A stretch of DNA of 64,000 bases from Nostoc sp. B(2019) (GTDB taxonomy: Bacteria; Cyanobacteriota; Cyanobacteriia; Cyanobacteriales; Nostocaceae): positions 1 through 64,000 of the forward strand of contig NZ_WVID01000006.1 in the NCBI RefSeq assembly GCF_010091925.1, read 5' to 3'. The notes beneath the pieces are model-generated. The model searched no databases and had not been told where the DNA came from. It saw only the letters and a list, made by a program, of their open reading frames with translations. Of this stretch, positions 43,802 through 52,654 are shown in pieces. Position 1 is the first letter of the stretch, and each line of letters begins with the position of its first letter. The translations under genes and the position numbers were made by a program.

Positions 43802-45907
43802 TCAATGTTTACGCTGTAAAACTAAATGATTGCGCTCGGTTAATCTTGCTTGCCAGTTAGGTTCAACTACAATTGTGCTAATTTTCTCTACAATAATCGC
43901 AGGCCCATTAATAATATCTTCTGCTTGTAAATCTTCCCGTCGATAAACGGGAGTATCATACCATTGGTCAGCAGTAAACATCTTGACTATCTCAACATAA
44001 CTGGAAACTTCATCTATTGGACGGGTACGAGTAATTAAGGGTTCTTCGGGAGTATCCATCTTCTGAATTACTTCCACTGAAACGGATTCAACAATTAATA
44101 TTTTCTCTAATTGAATGAAACCATAGCGAGATTTATGTTCAGTCTCAAACTTTAGTTGCATCTCTGCCACATCATCGGCAAAATCAATAGTTAATATCGA
44201 GTTAGTTCCCTCATATTTTAAATTTATTTTTCTAACTAATTCTTCATTATGTGTTTCATTCAACTCGGTTCTAGCTTGGATTTCTAAAGAGTCAATTAAT
44301 TGCTGTAGTTGAGGAATGAATGCTTGAGTTAAAGGCTTTTCTACCCCCACTTCTCTAATTGCTCGAACATCAGCTAATCCCATACCGTAGGCAGAAAGAA
44401 CGCCTGCATAAGGATGAAGAAATATCTTTTTCATCCCCAAAGTGTCGGCAATTAAACAAGCAACTTGTCCTCCTGCTCCGCCAAAACAACAAAGCACATA
44501 TTGACTGACATCATAACCTCGTTGTAGACTAATTTTTTTAATCGCATTTGCCATATTTTCCACTGCGATCGCAATAAATCCGGCGGCTACTTGTTCAGGG
44601 GTACAAGTGTTTCCTGTAACAGCCTCAATGTCTTGAGCTAATTGTGTAAGTTTTTGAATGACAATATCTTTATCTAAAGGTAAGTTACCATCAATTCCAA
44701 AGACAGATGGAAAATATTGCGGATTAACTTTGCCTAACATGACATTAGCATCAGTAACCGCTAACGGCCCGCCACGTCGATAACAAGCAGGCCCAGGATT
44801 TGAGCCAGCAGATTCCGGCCCGACACGATAACTAGAACCATCAAAAAATAAAATTGAACCACCGCCAGCAGCAATAGTATTAATTGCTAATACAGGAACT
44901 CTCATCCTAACGCCAGCAATTTCTGAATCTAGTTGTCGTTCATACTCTCCTTTAAAGTGAGCAACATCTGTACTTGTTCCTCCCATATCAAAGGTAATTA
45001 CTAACTCAAAACCTGCTCTTTTACTTGTTTGGACTGCGCCAACAATGCCCCCAGCCGGGCCACTCAAAATACTATCTTTTCCTTGAAATTGCTCGGCTGC
45101 GACTAAACCCCCGTCAGACTTCATAAACATTAATTTTACTCCAGGTAACTCACTAGCTACCTGGTTGACATAGCGACGCAGAATAGGAGTTAAATAAGCA
45201 TCTACAACTGTTGTATCCCCTCGACTAACCAACTTCATTAAAGGACTGACTTGATGAGATACAGAAATTTGTGTAAAACCAATTTCTGCGGCGATTTTGG
45301 TAACTTGTTGTTCGTGATTGGGATAGCGATCGCTGTGCATAAAAACAATAGCACAACTGCGAATACCTATGTTGTAAACCGCTTGTAAGTCATTTTTAAC
45401 TTGTTCAATATTTACAGGGGTTAATTCATTTCCGTGGGTGTCATAGCGTTCATCAACCTCAATCACCTGCTCATAAAGCATGGTTGGTAAAACGATATGA
45501 CGAGCAAAGATATTAGGACGATTTTGATAACCTATTCGGAGGGCATCTTTAAAGCCTTTGGTAATGAGAAGAACGACGCGATCGCCTTTTCTTTCTAACA
45601 GTGCATTTGTTGCTACTGTTGTCCCCATTTTTACTACTTCTATTGCGTCACTAAAAATAGGTTCATTACTTGATAAACCCATGATATCTCGAATACCTTG
45701 GATAGCTGCATCTTGATATTGCTCAGGATTTTCTGAAAGCAATTTATAGACAATAACCCATTGTTTTTTAGATAAGGGAACAATTAAAAAACGTTCAGGA
45801 TGTAGTGAAAGCTTATCTATGATTGTCTGATTATTAGTAACAGCCACAATATCTGTGAATGTACCACCGCGATCGGCAAACACTTTTAACATTACTTCAT
45901 TCCTCAA
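43802..45907 (-). CDS. Hydantoinase A / 5-oxoprolinase subunit A
   Basis: 701 residues. The N-terminal HyuA actin-like ATPase signature is MLKVFADRGGTFTDIVAV. Other segments are VKMGTTVATNALLERKGDR, PLMKLVSRGDTTVVDAYLTP, GPAGGIVGAVQTSKRAGFE, VITFDMGGTSTDVAHF and CCFGGAGGQVACLIADTLG. It forms a complex with HyuB for ATP-dependent opening of 5-oxoproline or a related cyclic amide, part of glutathione/pyroglutamate salvage. I prefer the start MLKVF, five residues into the frame. The hyuA-hyuB gap of 580 bp contains an opposite-strand GNAT gene. Confidence 0.9.
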   Translation of the reverse strand: MRNEVMLKVFADRGGTFTDIVAVTNNQTIIDKLSLHPERFLIVPLSKKQWVIVYKLLSENPEQYQDAAIQGIRDIMGLSSNEPIFSDAIEVVKMGTTVATNALLERKGDRVVLLITKGFKDALRIGYQNRPNIFARHIVLPTMLYEQVIEVDERYDTHGNELTPVNIEQVKNDLQAVYNIGIRSCAIVFMHSDRYPNHEQQVTKIAAEIGFTQISVSHQVSPLMKLVSRGDTTVVDAYLTPILRRYVNQVASELPGVKLMFMKSDGGLVAAEQFQGKDSILSGPAGGIVGAVQTSKRAGFELVITFDMGGTSTDVAHFKGEYERQLDSEIAGVRMRVPVLAINTIAAGGGSILFFDGSSYRVGPESAGSNPGPACYRRGGPLAVTDANVMLGKVNPQYFPSVFGIDGNLPLDKDIVIQKLTQLAQDIEAVTGNTCTPEQVAAGFIAIAVENMANAIKKISLQRGYDVSQYVLCCFGGAGGQVACLIADTLGMKKIFLHPYAGVLSAYGMGLADVRAIREVGVEKPLTQAFIPQLQQLIDSLEIQARTELNETHNEELVRKINLKYEGTNSILTIDFADDVAEMQLKFETEHKSRYGFIQLEKILIVESVSVEVIQKMDTPEEPLITRTRPIDEVSSYVEIVKMFTADQWYDTPVYRREDLQAEDIINGPAIIVEKISTIVVEPNWQARLTERNHLVLQRKH

Positions 45908-46308
45908 TGCTCTAAAAGTAGAGTAGCAGTGGGATAAGGAATGTTTCTACTTAAGTGTAGAATATTTTTACGATACGTATAAATGGGGTCATGCTGGGAT
46001 GTACCCAAAATGACCCTCAATATCAAAAAATCGGAAACCAAGTTTTGCAACAATCTTGTGTGGTGTTAAACTGCTGACAACTTATACACGCTGCCAAATC
46101 TTGATGCTTTTATCATGACTGCTACTAGCCAAGAATTTTCCATGTGAGTCAACAAGCTCATTCATAGTATTCCCAGCCCCAACAGGAGAGCTAACAACAC
46201 TTCTAGTCAAGTAATTTCTAACTTTTGTTTTACAGCTTTTGACGCTAGTGGTAAAGGTTCGAGTAGCTTTTGAAAAATTTCTATAATTGCAGTAAAAACT
46301 TTGAGGTG
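45908..46308. other. Spacer with a WD40 relic
   Basis: Apart from the WD40 fragment (46082-46153) I see no gene. 46160-46260 may be further eroded sequence of the same gene, but no blade is readable. Confidence 0.5.
46082..46153 (-). pseudogene. Relic of the last blade of a WD40-repeat protein
   Basis: The minus frame reads VDSHGKFLASSSHDKSIKIW then QRV and stop. This is the D-G-K-x-L-A-S-x-S-x-D-x-(S/T)-I-K-I-W signature ending a WD40 protein. Upstream blades are not readable, so it is a 3' remnant of a once larger gene. Confidence 0.7.
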
Positions 46309-46587
46309 TTAGGCGGATTGCTTGTCACCACTATTGTTGATGTGTTGGCGCAAGACTGAATTGATGAGTGTTTTGTATTCGACACCTTGGGCTTGAAACC
46401 AAGCCATCACATCTGAATCGAGTTGAATTAGGTTCTGTGCTTGAGTGGCTGGCACTCTCAAGGTTGCCTTCTCAAAGAATTCATCTGTTAACGGCGGGAT
46501 ATCAGAATAGTCAATATCCTCATCTGACATCGTTTCCAGAGCTTCCCAATTAGTACGTGAGATATTGTTCAAATCGTTTTCGCTCAT
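46309..46587 (-). CDS. brnA: BrnA-type antitoxin
   Basis: About 92 residues from the ATG MSENDLNNISRTNW at 46587; longer starts at 46626 or 46653 exist. The N-terminal part has the family pattern TNWEALETMSDEDIDYSDIP, then PLTDEFFEKATLRVP. The C-terminal ribbon-helix-helix region is VMAWFQAQGVEYKTLINSVL, then RQH. It neutralises BrnT and autorepresses the operon. It overlaps the end of brnT by 38 bp, the usual toxin-first arrangement for this module. Confidence 0.88.
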   Translation of the reverse strand: MSENDLNNISRTNWEALETMSDEDIDYSDIPPLTDEFFEKATLRVPATQAQNLIQLDSDVMAWFQAQGVEYKTLINSVLRQHINNSGDKQSA

Positions 46588-46828
46588 ATCGATTTGCCCT
46601 TCTTGCTGAGATAATTCTGATAACATCACTTTGCCGTTCTGTCCAGACAACAACCGCTACGCCGTTACCAAGAAAACCGATACCGAACCAGCGTTTCTCG
46701 CCATAATTAAAACGGTCATCTAGCTCAATTAGCATTGGACTATCAAACATTTCAGGAACATCAGCGAAGTCAATTTGATGTTTACTAATGTTTTCGAGAT
46801 TCTTCGCTTCATCCCATTCAAAGTGCAT
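46550..46828 (-). CDS. brnT: BrnT-type ribonuclease toxin
   Basis: 92 residues of DUF497: MHFEWDEAKNLENISKHQID, FADVPEMFDSPMLIELDD, RWFGIGFLGNGVAVVVWTER and IRIISARRANRYERKRFEQY. BrnT is a RelE-fold mRNA interferase. The conserved His/Arg/Asp and the late R-x-A-x-x-x-E segment are present, so it looks active. It is first in a two-gene operon with brnA. Confidence 0.92.
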   Translation of the reverse strand: MHFEWDEAKNLENISKHQIDFADVPEMFDSPMLIELDDRFNYGEKRWFGIGFLGNGVAVVVWTERQSDVIRIISARRANRYERKRFEQYLTY

Positions 46829-47323
46829 GAGAGTTCAATAAAAGTTAATTGGGCTGCTCTCTATTATCGCGCATTTGTGATATTTCAGTATATTGAGTAT
46901 AGCTGTAGACTTTGGGTGGGATTGGGTTGCGTAACCTACACAAACTCTATTTTGCTGCAAACCTTTATCTCATGCTTTGTATAACGTTTTAAGTTGAATT
47001 GCAGAGTTATATATGATTGTTAGACCTTTACATCTGCTTCAATAAGACCTAGAACTTTAAATTGTTTACCTTCTCTTTTTGCTGTTGTGCATTCCATTTG
47101 ACAGCTATTATTTCTACTGGAGAACTAGTGCGATCGCCACTTTCTGCAAATTGAATCATTTTAAAATATCATCGTCTTTCTCTCAAAATGATCGTCTGAT
47201 TCTCAGTTCAAGCTATCCTTATGAATGTGGAAATCATTTCTACAGATATCACGACAAGCTATAAAGCAAATAAATTGAAAGTTTATAGCAAGTACCAAGC
47301 TTTCTAGCTCTAATGCTCAAACT
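46829..47323. other. Spacer upstream of murQ
   Basis: 47078-47265 shows eroded coding-like sequence in more than one plus frame (e.g. TAIISTGELVRSPLSAN), too degenerate to name. No RNA gene or clear promoter was recognised. Confidence 0.4.
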
Positions 47324-48277
47324 ATGGATAATTCAGATAAATCTAACGTAAATAACGATGTTATACCCGTCCGAGGGTATCTTTTAACCGAGCAAGTAAA
47401 TCCTAACAGTCTTAACTTAGATCAACTCAGTTCTGTGGAATTGGTAGAGCTGTTTAATAATGAAGACCAAAAGGCAGTTGCAGCAGTCGCAGCGGCAAAA
47501 ACTCAGTTAGCTGAAGCGATTGAGCGCACCGCAGAGCGTTTGCACCACGGAGGACGCCTATTTTATGTTGGTGCGGGGACAAGTGGCAGATTAGGTGTGT
47601 TAGATGCTGCTGAGTGTCCACCTACTTTCTGTACACCCCCAGAGTTAGTACAAGGGATTATCGCCGGCGGTGCTGGAGCGCTGGTACGCAGTTCCGAGGA
47701 TTTAGAAGACCGCGCTGAAGATGGTGAGGATGCGATCGCTCAACGACACATTACTCAGTTAGATGTAGTAGTCGGTATTACCGCTGGTGGGACAACGCCA
47801 TTTGTCCACGGTGCGCTCAACGCCGCCCGTCAGCGGGGAGCCACTACTATTTTTATCGCTTGTGTTCCTGCTGAACAAGTGAGGTTTGATGCTGATGTTG
47901 ACATTCGCCTGTTGACAGGCCCAGAAGTAATAGCTGGTTCAACTCGTCTGAAAGCTGGTACAGTCACCAAGCTAGCTTTAAATATCCTATCTACTGGAGT
48001 GATGGTCAAGCTAGGCAAAGTTTACGGTAATCGGATGGTGGATGTAGCTGTCACAAATCAAAAATTACGCGATCGCGCTTTGCAAATTTTGCAAGACCTC
48101 ACAGGTTTAAGTCGTGAGGCTGCTGGTTTCTTACTAGAACGTAGTGGCAAGTGGGTTAAGCTAGCTCTGTTGATGCACTGGACTGGTTTGGAAAAAGACG
48201 ATGGCGATCGGCTTTTATCAGAACATCAAGGTAATCTCCGCGCAGCTGTTGCGAGCTACAAAAACGACAAGATATAG
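47324..48277 (+). CDS. murQ: N-acetylmuramic acid 6-phosphate etherase
   Basis: 317 residues: RGYLLTEQVNPNSLNLDQLS, LFNNEDQKAV, the SIS-domain motif FYVGAGTSGRLGVLDAAECP, PTFCTPPELVQGIIAGGAGA, EDSAEDG-type LEDRAEDGEDAIAQ, GITAGGTTPFVHGAL and GSTRLKAGTVTKLALNILST. MurQ cleaves the lactyl ether of MurNAc-6P to GlcNAc-6P in cell-wall recycling. The catalytic Glu lies in the conserved E-D..EDG region. No MurNAc kinase or PTS gene adjoins; cyanobacteria may receive the substrate from anhMurNAc. Confidence 0.95.
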   Translation: MDNSDKSNVNNDVIPVRGYLLTEQVNPNSLNLDQLSSVELVELFNNEDQKAVAAVAAAKTQLAEAIERTAERLHHGGRLFYVGAGTSGRLGVLDAAECPPTFCTPPELVQGIIAGGAGALVRSSEDLEDRAEDGEDAIAQRHITQLDVVVGITAGGTTPFVHGALNAARQRGATTIFIACVPAEQVRFDADVDIRLLTGPEVIAGSTRLKAGTVTKLALNILSTGVMVKLGKVYGNRMVDVAVTNQKLRDRALQILQDLTGLSREAAGFLLERSGKWVKLALLMHWTGLEKDDGDRLLSEHQGNLRAAVASYKNDKI

Positions 48278-48283
48278 ACCACA

Positions 48284-48313
48284 GTAGGGTGAACATTGCA
48301 ATGCCCACCCTAC
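48284..48313. repeat. Palindrome GTAGGGTG...CACCCTAC after murQ
   Basis: GTAGGGTGaaCATTGCAATGccCACCCTAC, an imperfect 30-base palindrome in the 42-bp gap between the convergent murQ and 48320 genes. It belongs to the same GTAGGGTGGGCATT family as 51816-51845 and could act as a bidirectional termination stem. Confidence 0.8.
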
Positions 48314-48319
48314 AAGCAG

Positions 48320-48820
48320 CTAGACCCGCGAATAACGCAGATGAAGCCTTAGCAGCCGTAGCCAGCGCATCCATGCTTTAGAAGGCTGCTCAAAAAATGT
48401 GAAAATATCGCCGAAACCCAGGTTAGTTTTTTGATGGTGTAGCCAGTGTCTCTCAGGAGTTGTGATGAATAGAAGCTGACACAAAATAGTTACCAGCTTT
48501 GGAGTTTGCCAACCCAAGACTATTATGTGTCTCCACCATACGTGAAACTGACCAAACAATAGTCCACAGATAACGCCAATTGGAGAGAAAGACCACAGAA
48601 GCACTGACACCAGCAGATATGGCAGCGCACCCAGAATACCATCTAAAAGAACCTGGGTATTGAACGTTAAAATAGCATAGTGGCGGAAGTCCTTCTTCCA
48701 AGAGTGGTGCGTTTTCAGATGCAGGCTACCAAAAACATGCTCAGGTATGTGATAAACGAAAGTAGAAAGGAAATCGCCAAGAAACAGTAATAGCCAAGCA
48801 ACAGCGATAGCCTCAAGCAT
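48320..48820 (-). CDS. Fatty-acid-hydroxylase/sterol-desaturase superfamily membrane protein
   Basis: 166 residues with about four hydrophobic spans (MLEAIAVAWLLLFLGDFLST, the ALPYLLVSVLLWSF region, ICGLLFGQFHVWWRHIIVLG). Histidine boxes typical of the superfamily's di-iron site are visible: YHIPEHVFGSLHLKTHHSW (H-x4-H...HH), FHVWWRH and ERHWLHHQKTN. It is short compared with the usual 200-300 residues but keeps all three His clusters. It probably hydroxylates or desaturates a lipid in a membrane; the substrate is unknown. Confidence 0.78.
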   Translation of the reverse strand: MLEAIAVAWLLLFLGDFLSTFVYHIPEHVFGSLHLKTHHSWKKDFRHYAILTFNTQVLLDGILGALPYLLVSVLLWSFSPIGVICGLLFGQFHVWWRHIIVLGWQTPKLVTILCQLLFITTPERHWLHHQKTNLGFGDIFTFFEQPSKAWMRWLRLLRLHLRYSRV

Positions 48821-49784
48821 TTGTACTCCTCAACAGTAAGAAAACTCCACAAAGAAAATTATTTAAATGTCATGCTGAAGGCGATCGCGCGTATGTTGTC
48901 CAACCTGGTTTAAAAAACCAAGTTGCAACCGAACGAATGGTTGAAGATGTGCAAAGCACCTCTCGATAACAGCGTCCGCTAAGCGATCGCGTAAATTCAG
49001 CATCTCTGGGCCAAAGCTGCTACAGAATAGAGAAGCTGCTCCCGAAGTTCTGAGTGCTGGACTTCTCTTTGCGTATTGTGCGTCTACGCTTCACTCATAC
49101 CGTTTCACTTTCAGGTTGATACATTTAGGCAAGCTGGGGAGGCTGGGGAAGCGAATTGTATCAGGATTTTTGTGAAATGGTATCAGTTCTGCTCAGAATC
49201 TACGTATAGCCGTAGTCACATAGGTTAGGACAGTGTTGATTGCTCAAAGCCTTAAAGCAACTGGGTTTTTACTCAGCACTCAGCACTTTGCTATATATAG
49301 GGAAGTTGCAGTTTCATGAATCTACGATCCTTAATTGCAGTGAATAGCAACTGTTGATAGCTTTCAATCTGGTTTCGGCTCTAGGTTGATGGAATTGATA
49401 CATCTAAATTCCGATAGAACTACTGTATTTTACCGTTGTCACCTCACAATCTTCTTACCAAGACATACGGCATTAGCAAAGGTTGAGTTAATATTTGTAC
49501 AAATTTGGGTTAAGCTTTTTTGCTAAACAGATATGTGGCTTAAATAATGCTATAAAAACGAACCTAATGCTTTTTGTTTAAGGGATAAAAGGGAAAGGGA
49601 CGCATATTTGAATTTAGCCCTTACCCTTTACCAAATAATTCATAATTGATAATTCATAATTCATAATTAAAGAATGGTTACAGAGCAAGCGCTAATGAGC
49701 CAATTAATCAATCGGTAATTTCAATTCGCATTTTAAGAAATTGCGAATTGCGAATTGTTTGGTCAACTTTAAATGCGATTATCA
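48821..49784. other. Long spacer, degenerate sequence
   Basis: 48880-48969 has a plus frame, EGDRAYVVQPGLKNQVATER then MVEDVQSTSR-stop, that looks like a protein tail of unknown family. 49270-49290 has the CAGCACTCAGCACT repeat. 49625-49675 has (TAATTCA)n-type heptamers and 49735-49758 a TTGCGAATTGCGAATTG repeat. I see no intact gene. Confidence 0.5.
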
Positions 49785-50987
49785 TCACTGGCGGAGTTCG
49801 CGCAGTACAGCTCCCAAAGTGGCAATTCCTTCGACAATCTTTTCAGTTGGCTGAAAGCTAAAAGCCAGCCTAATAGCATCATCTCCCTGGCCATTGGCAT
49901 AACAGCGAGTCCCTGGTAAGAAGGTGACGCCGTGTTCACTGGCAGCAGTGAGGAGTGTGCTAGCACTGATATCTGGTGGCAATTTACACCAAACAAAGAA
50001 GCCACCATCGGGTCGTAAGGCAACCACATCACTAGGAAACTCGTGAGCGATCGCCTCTAACATCAGATTACACTTATGCTGGTAGCAGGCGATTAGATCC
50101 TGGATGTGATTATCTAGTTTGCCTGTGGCACAGTAGCGGGCGATCACATGGCTGACAAACGGCCCAACAGGCCCCTCACTTTTGAACATTGCTAGCCGCT
50201 CAATGATTGCTGGATCACCACAAGCCCAGCCCAAACGTATACCGGGAGCAATAATTTTTGAAAAGGTACTTACGTATAACACCCACCCTTCGTCATTGAG
50301 AGTTGCTAGGGGAGGTACAACTTCCCCTCGAAAGCGCAAATCGGTGTAGGCTTCGTCTTCCACCACTAGCACGCCATACTCTGCTGCCAAGGCTACTAAC
50401 TTTTTGCGCCGAAATAGCGGCATAGTAACGCCTGTGGGATTGTGAAAGGTCGGGATAGTGTAAATAAATCGGGGTCGAATCCCCTGTTTCTTCAAATCAA
50501 TCAAAGTTGCTTCCAGCAAATCTACATCCATTCCTAACTCATCAACAGGAATAGTAATTAGGTGTGCGCCAGCGTTGGCGAATCTGTTAACCACCCCCAA
50601 GAAGGTCGGCCCTTCAACAATCACCACATCACCAGGCTCGACAAACACATCTGGCAGCAAACCGAGGATCTGACTAGAACCATAGCCGATGATGACGCGA
50701 TCGCGATCGGCAGCGATTCCCCTAGCTCGCAAACGGAGGATGATCTGCTCATACAGTTGATCTGAGGGTGGGCCATAATTAAGGGCAGTCGGAGCCTCTT
50801 GTGCCAGCACAGCCGCACTTGCAGCGGCCAAGTCAGCATGAGGAAAGAGAATTGGATCAGCTAGACCATAGGCAAAGCTAACGGTGATAATCTTGGTTAA
50901 CTCTGTACCGTAGGTTGGTGGTGTCAGGTTTCTAGCTCGTTCGGCAAATAAATCAGCAATTCGGTAACTAGGAGTAGTGGAAGTCAT
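49785..50987 (-). CDS. PLP-dependent fold-type I aminotransferase (MocR/LysN-like)
   Basis: About 400 residues from the ATG MTSTTPSYRIADLFAERA at 50987; an upstream start adds 18 residues. Segments are ALNYGPPSDQLYEQIILRLR, VIIGYGSSQILGLLPDVFVE, YTIPTFHNPTGVTMPLFRRK, VLVVEDEAYTDLRFRG and the PLP lysine in VSTFSKIIAPGIRLGW. A late Arg occurs in DDAIRLAFSF. The layout is that of 2-aminoadipate / broad-specificity aminotransferases, without an HTH domain. A PadR regulator gene lies 158 bp upstream on the same strand. Confidence 0.85.
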   Translation of the reverse strand: MTSTTPSYRIADLFAERARNLTPPTYGTELTKIITVSFAYGLADPILFPHADLAAASAAVLAQEAPTALNYGPPSDQLYEQIILRLRARGIAADRDRVIIGYGSSQILGLLPDVFVEPGDVVIVEGPTFLGVVNRFANAGAHLITIPVDELGMDVDLLEATLIDLKKQGIRPRFIYTIPTFHNPTGVTMPLFRRKKLVALAAEYGVLVVEDEAYTDLRFRGEVVPPLATLNDEGWVLYVSTFSKIIAPGIRLGWACGDPAIIERLAMFKSEGPVGPFVSHVIARYCATGKLDNHIQDLIACYQHKCNLMLEAIAHEFPSDVVALRPDGGFFVWCKLPPDISASTLLTAASEHGVTFLPGTRCYANGQGDDAIRLAFSFQPTEKIVEGIATLGAVLRELRQ

Positions 50988-51145
50988 AGGAGCGAGTTTT
51001 ATTCTAGTTTGACGCGGATATCTGCAATTAAGCTGTTGCACTTTTTTTGTGTTGGCGTTGCTTCACCACAGGAGAAGGTTGTCAACACTCAAGAGTTACT
51101 TTTATGGGTTAATAATTATGGCTTAGGATCATTCATCTAAAAAGC

Positions 51146-51682
51146 TTACTGGTGGCAAAGAACATCAATAGCTATCTTTAACCAGTCAATGTAAGTATGT
51201 TCTCTTTGGATCACCAACTCTAATACGAGCCTTTGCATAATCTGCTCACGGCTTGCCAACTGATCACCAAGCACGGGTAACTCAATATTTTCACATGTGG
51301 CCAGCTTTTCGCTGCGTGCCTCTAGCTGCTGTTCTAGCAATTGAATAATGGCCTGATTTGGTAACTGTGCTGCAAAAAATAACTGAACGAGTAAAGGTTC
51401 TCGTACTGTTGGTAAGGGCTGAGGGGATTGAAGCCACCGGATTAATTCGGTTTTGCCTGCTTCAGTCATACTATAAACCTTGCGGTTAGGGCGATCGTGT
51501 TGAATCTTGACGGTACAAGTAATCCAACCCTGCTCAACTAGTTTATCGAGGGTTCTGTAAATCTGTGCCTGGTCGGCAGTCCATAAGTGAGCAATGCATT
51601 GATCAAAGCAACTTGTTTTTAGGTCGTAACCTGTCATTTCTTCTTGCTGAAGCAGACCTAGAATTGTGTGTGCTAAAGACAT
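51146..51682 (-). CDS. PadR-family transcriptional regulator
   Basis: 178 residues from MSLAHTILGLLQQEEMTGYD at 51682, preceded by GGAAAACCGCCT; the longer frame to 51763 lacks family similarity. A winged-helix PadR domain (YRTLDKLVEQGWITCTVKIQ, KVYSMTEAGKTELIRWLQ) is followed by a C-terminal coiled dimerisation helix (LLEQQLEARSEKLATCEN). PadR proteins repress adjacent genes and respond to small aromatics or other effectors. The likely target is its own operon with the downstream aminotransferase. Confidence 0.88.
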   Translation of the reverse strand: MSLAHTILGLLQQEEMTGYDLKTSCFDQCIAHLWTADQAQIYRTLDKLVEQGWITCTVKIQHDRPNRKVYSMTEAGKTELIRWLQSPQPLPTVREPLLVQLFFAAQLPNQAIIQLLEQQLEARSEKLATCENIELPVLGDQLASREQIMQRLVLELVIQREHTYIDWLKIAIDVLCHQ

Positions 51683-51815
51683 AGGCGGTTTTCCGAAAAT
51701 AAAGTAGTAGAAATTACATCTGTCATTTCTTATATAGTCTGATGTTAATATATGAGTAATCATATATAGGAACTATATAACAAAGTCATGTTAAGTGCTA
51801 AGTTCTGAGATCATA

Positions 51816-51845
51816 GTAAGGTGGGCATTACAATGCCCACCCTAC
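51816..51845. repeat. Palindrome GTAaGGTGGGCATT-AC-AATGCCCACCcTAC
   Basis: Near-perfect 14-bp arms around a 2-base centre. Same family as 48284-48313. It lies in the spacer upstream of the PadR gene, next to GTGGCGTGAGACGCC-type repeats. Confidence 0.85.
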
Positions 51846-52045
51846 AAGCTGGCGTCAAGTGGCGTGAGACGCCCGTAGGGCTGTAGGGCGAACAGTGACT
51901 CAGCACCACTGAAGGTGTACTTTGACAAAGCCTTTATATTTTTGCTTGATGAGAAAGGCTTATTTGGCGAAGATAAGAAATATGTGGGAGATGTTGCTGT
52001 TGACACAAGACGGTGAGAAAGCGATGGTCAAATCCATCAGACGCG

Positions 52046-52196
52046 AAATCACCATTAGATGTGCTGCTCATCGCTGGTGTACCACTCAACGAACCAATTA
52101 ATTCGCTACGGTCTATTTGTGATGAATACCGAAGCCGAAATTATTCCAGCCTTTGCAGGCTATCGTAACGGGAGGACGAGTTCTATTGACTTCTAA
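52046..52196 (+). pseudogene. Relic of a pirin C-terminus with a frameshift
   Basis: The first frame reads SPLDVLLIAGVPLNEPI. After a +1 shift near 52100-52107 the family sequence continues as YGLFVMNTEAEIIPAFAGYR then NGRTSSIDF and TAA at 52194-52196. The pirin family ends ...LLIGG.PLNEPI..YGPFVMNT..EI..A..DY..G.F. The cupin core is gone. 51910-52015 also has coding-like frame (KAFIFLLDEKGLFGEDKKYV) that I cannot name. Confidence 0.75.
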
Positions 52197-52596
52197 CATA
52201 CTTCTACAACGAATACATCAACATCAACATCTACGTGATTTGCGAAACAAATTCCTCCGCCTTCACAAGGTGTTGCTTGAGACAGAACGCATCGCCTACG
52301 AACAGGTTCAGGGGCGAGTATCGAGTAGAGAACTTCTGCAACTCGTCATCAATCACGAACAATTTGCTTGGTTACATCGCATTTCTGAGCTTGTTGTGCA
52401 AATTGATGAGATGCTCGAAGCCGATGAACCAGTATCAGCGGAAAATGTCGAAAATTTGATTGCCGATGCCCGCCAGCTGATTGTACCGTCAGAGGTTGGC
52501 AATGTGTTTGCAAGAAAATACTATGCTGCTCTCCAGCGTGAACCCGATGTGATCTTGGCACACGCAGAGGTATCAGGGTTTCTTGCATCCAAGTAA
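52186..52596 (+). CDS. Conserved hypothetical helical protein
   Basis: 136 residues from a TTG at 52186, chosen because GGGAGGA (52170-52176) gives good ribosome-site spacing; upstream codons belong to the pirin relic frame region. The protein is nearly all helix (LRDLRNKFLRLHKVLLETER, LLQLVINHEQFAWLHRISEL, VENLIADARQLIVPSEVGNV) and ends RKYYAALQREPDVILAHAEV. It is soluble, without signal. I recall similar cyanobacterial/proteobacterial hypotheticals but no function. A strong terminator follows. Confidence 0.65.
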   Translation: MTSNILLQRIHQHQHLRDLRNKFLRLHKVLLETERIAYEQVQGRVSSRELLQLVINHEQFAWLHRISELVVQIDEMLEADEPVSAENVENLIADARQLIVPSEVGNVFARKYYAALQREPDVILAHAEVSGFLASK

Positions 52597-52617
52597 ATTA
52601 GGCGAAATAAACAAAGC

Positions 52618-52648
52618 GCACCGTGAGACATCTTACGGTGCATTTTTA
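52618..52648 (+). terminator. Intrinsic terminator after the 52186 gene
   Basis: GCACCGT (52618-52624), 10-base loop, ACGGTGC (52635-52641), then ATTTTTATT. Clean stem plus T-run. Confidence 0.85.
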
Positions 52649-52654
52649 TTAAAT

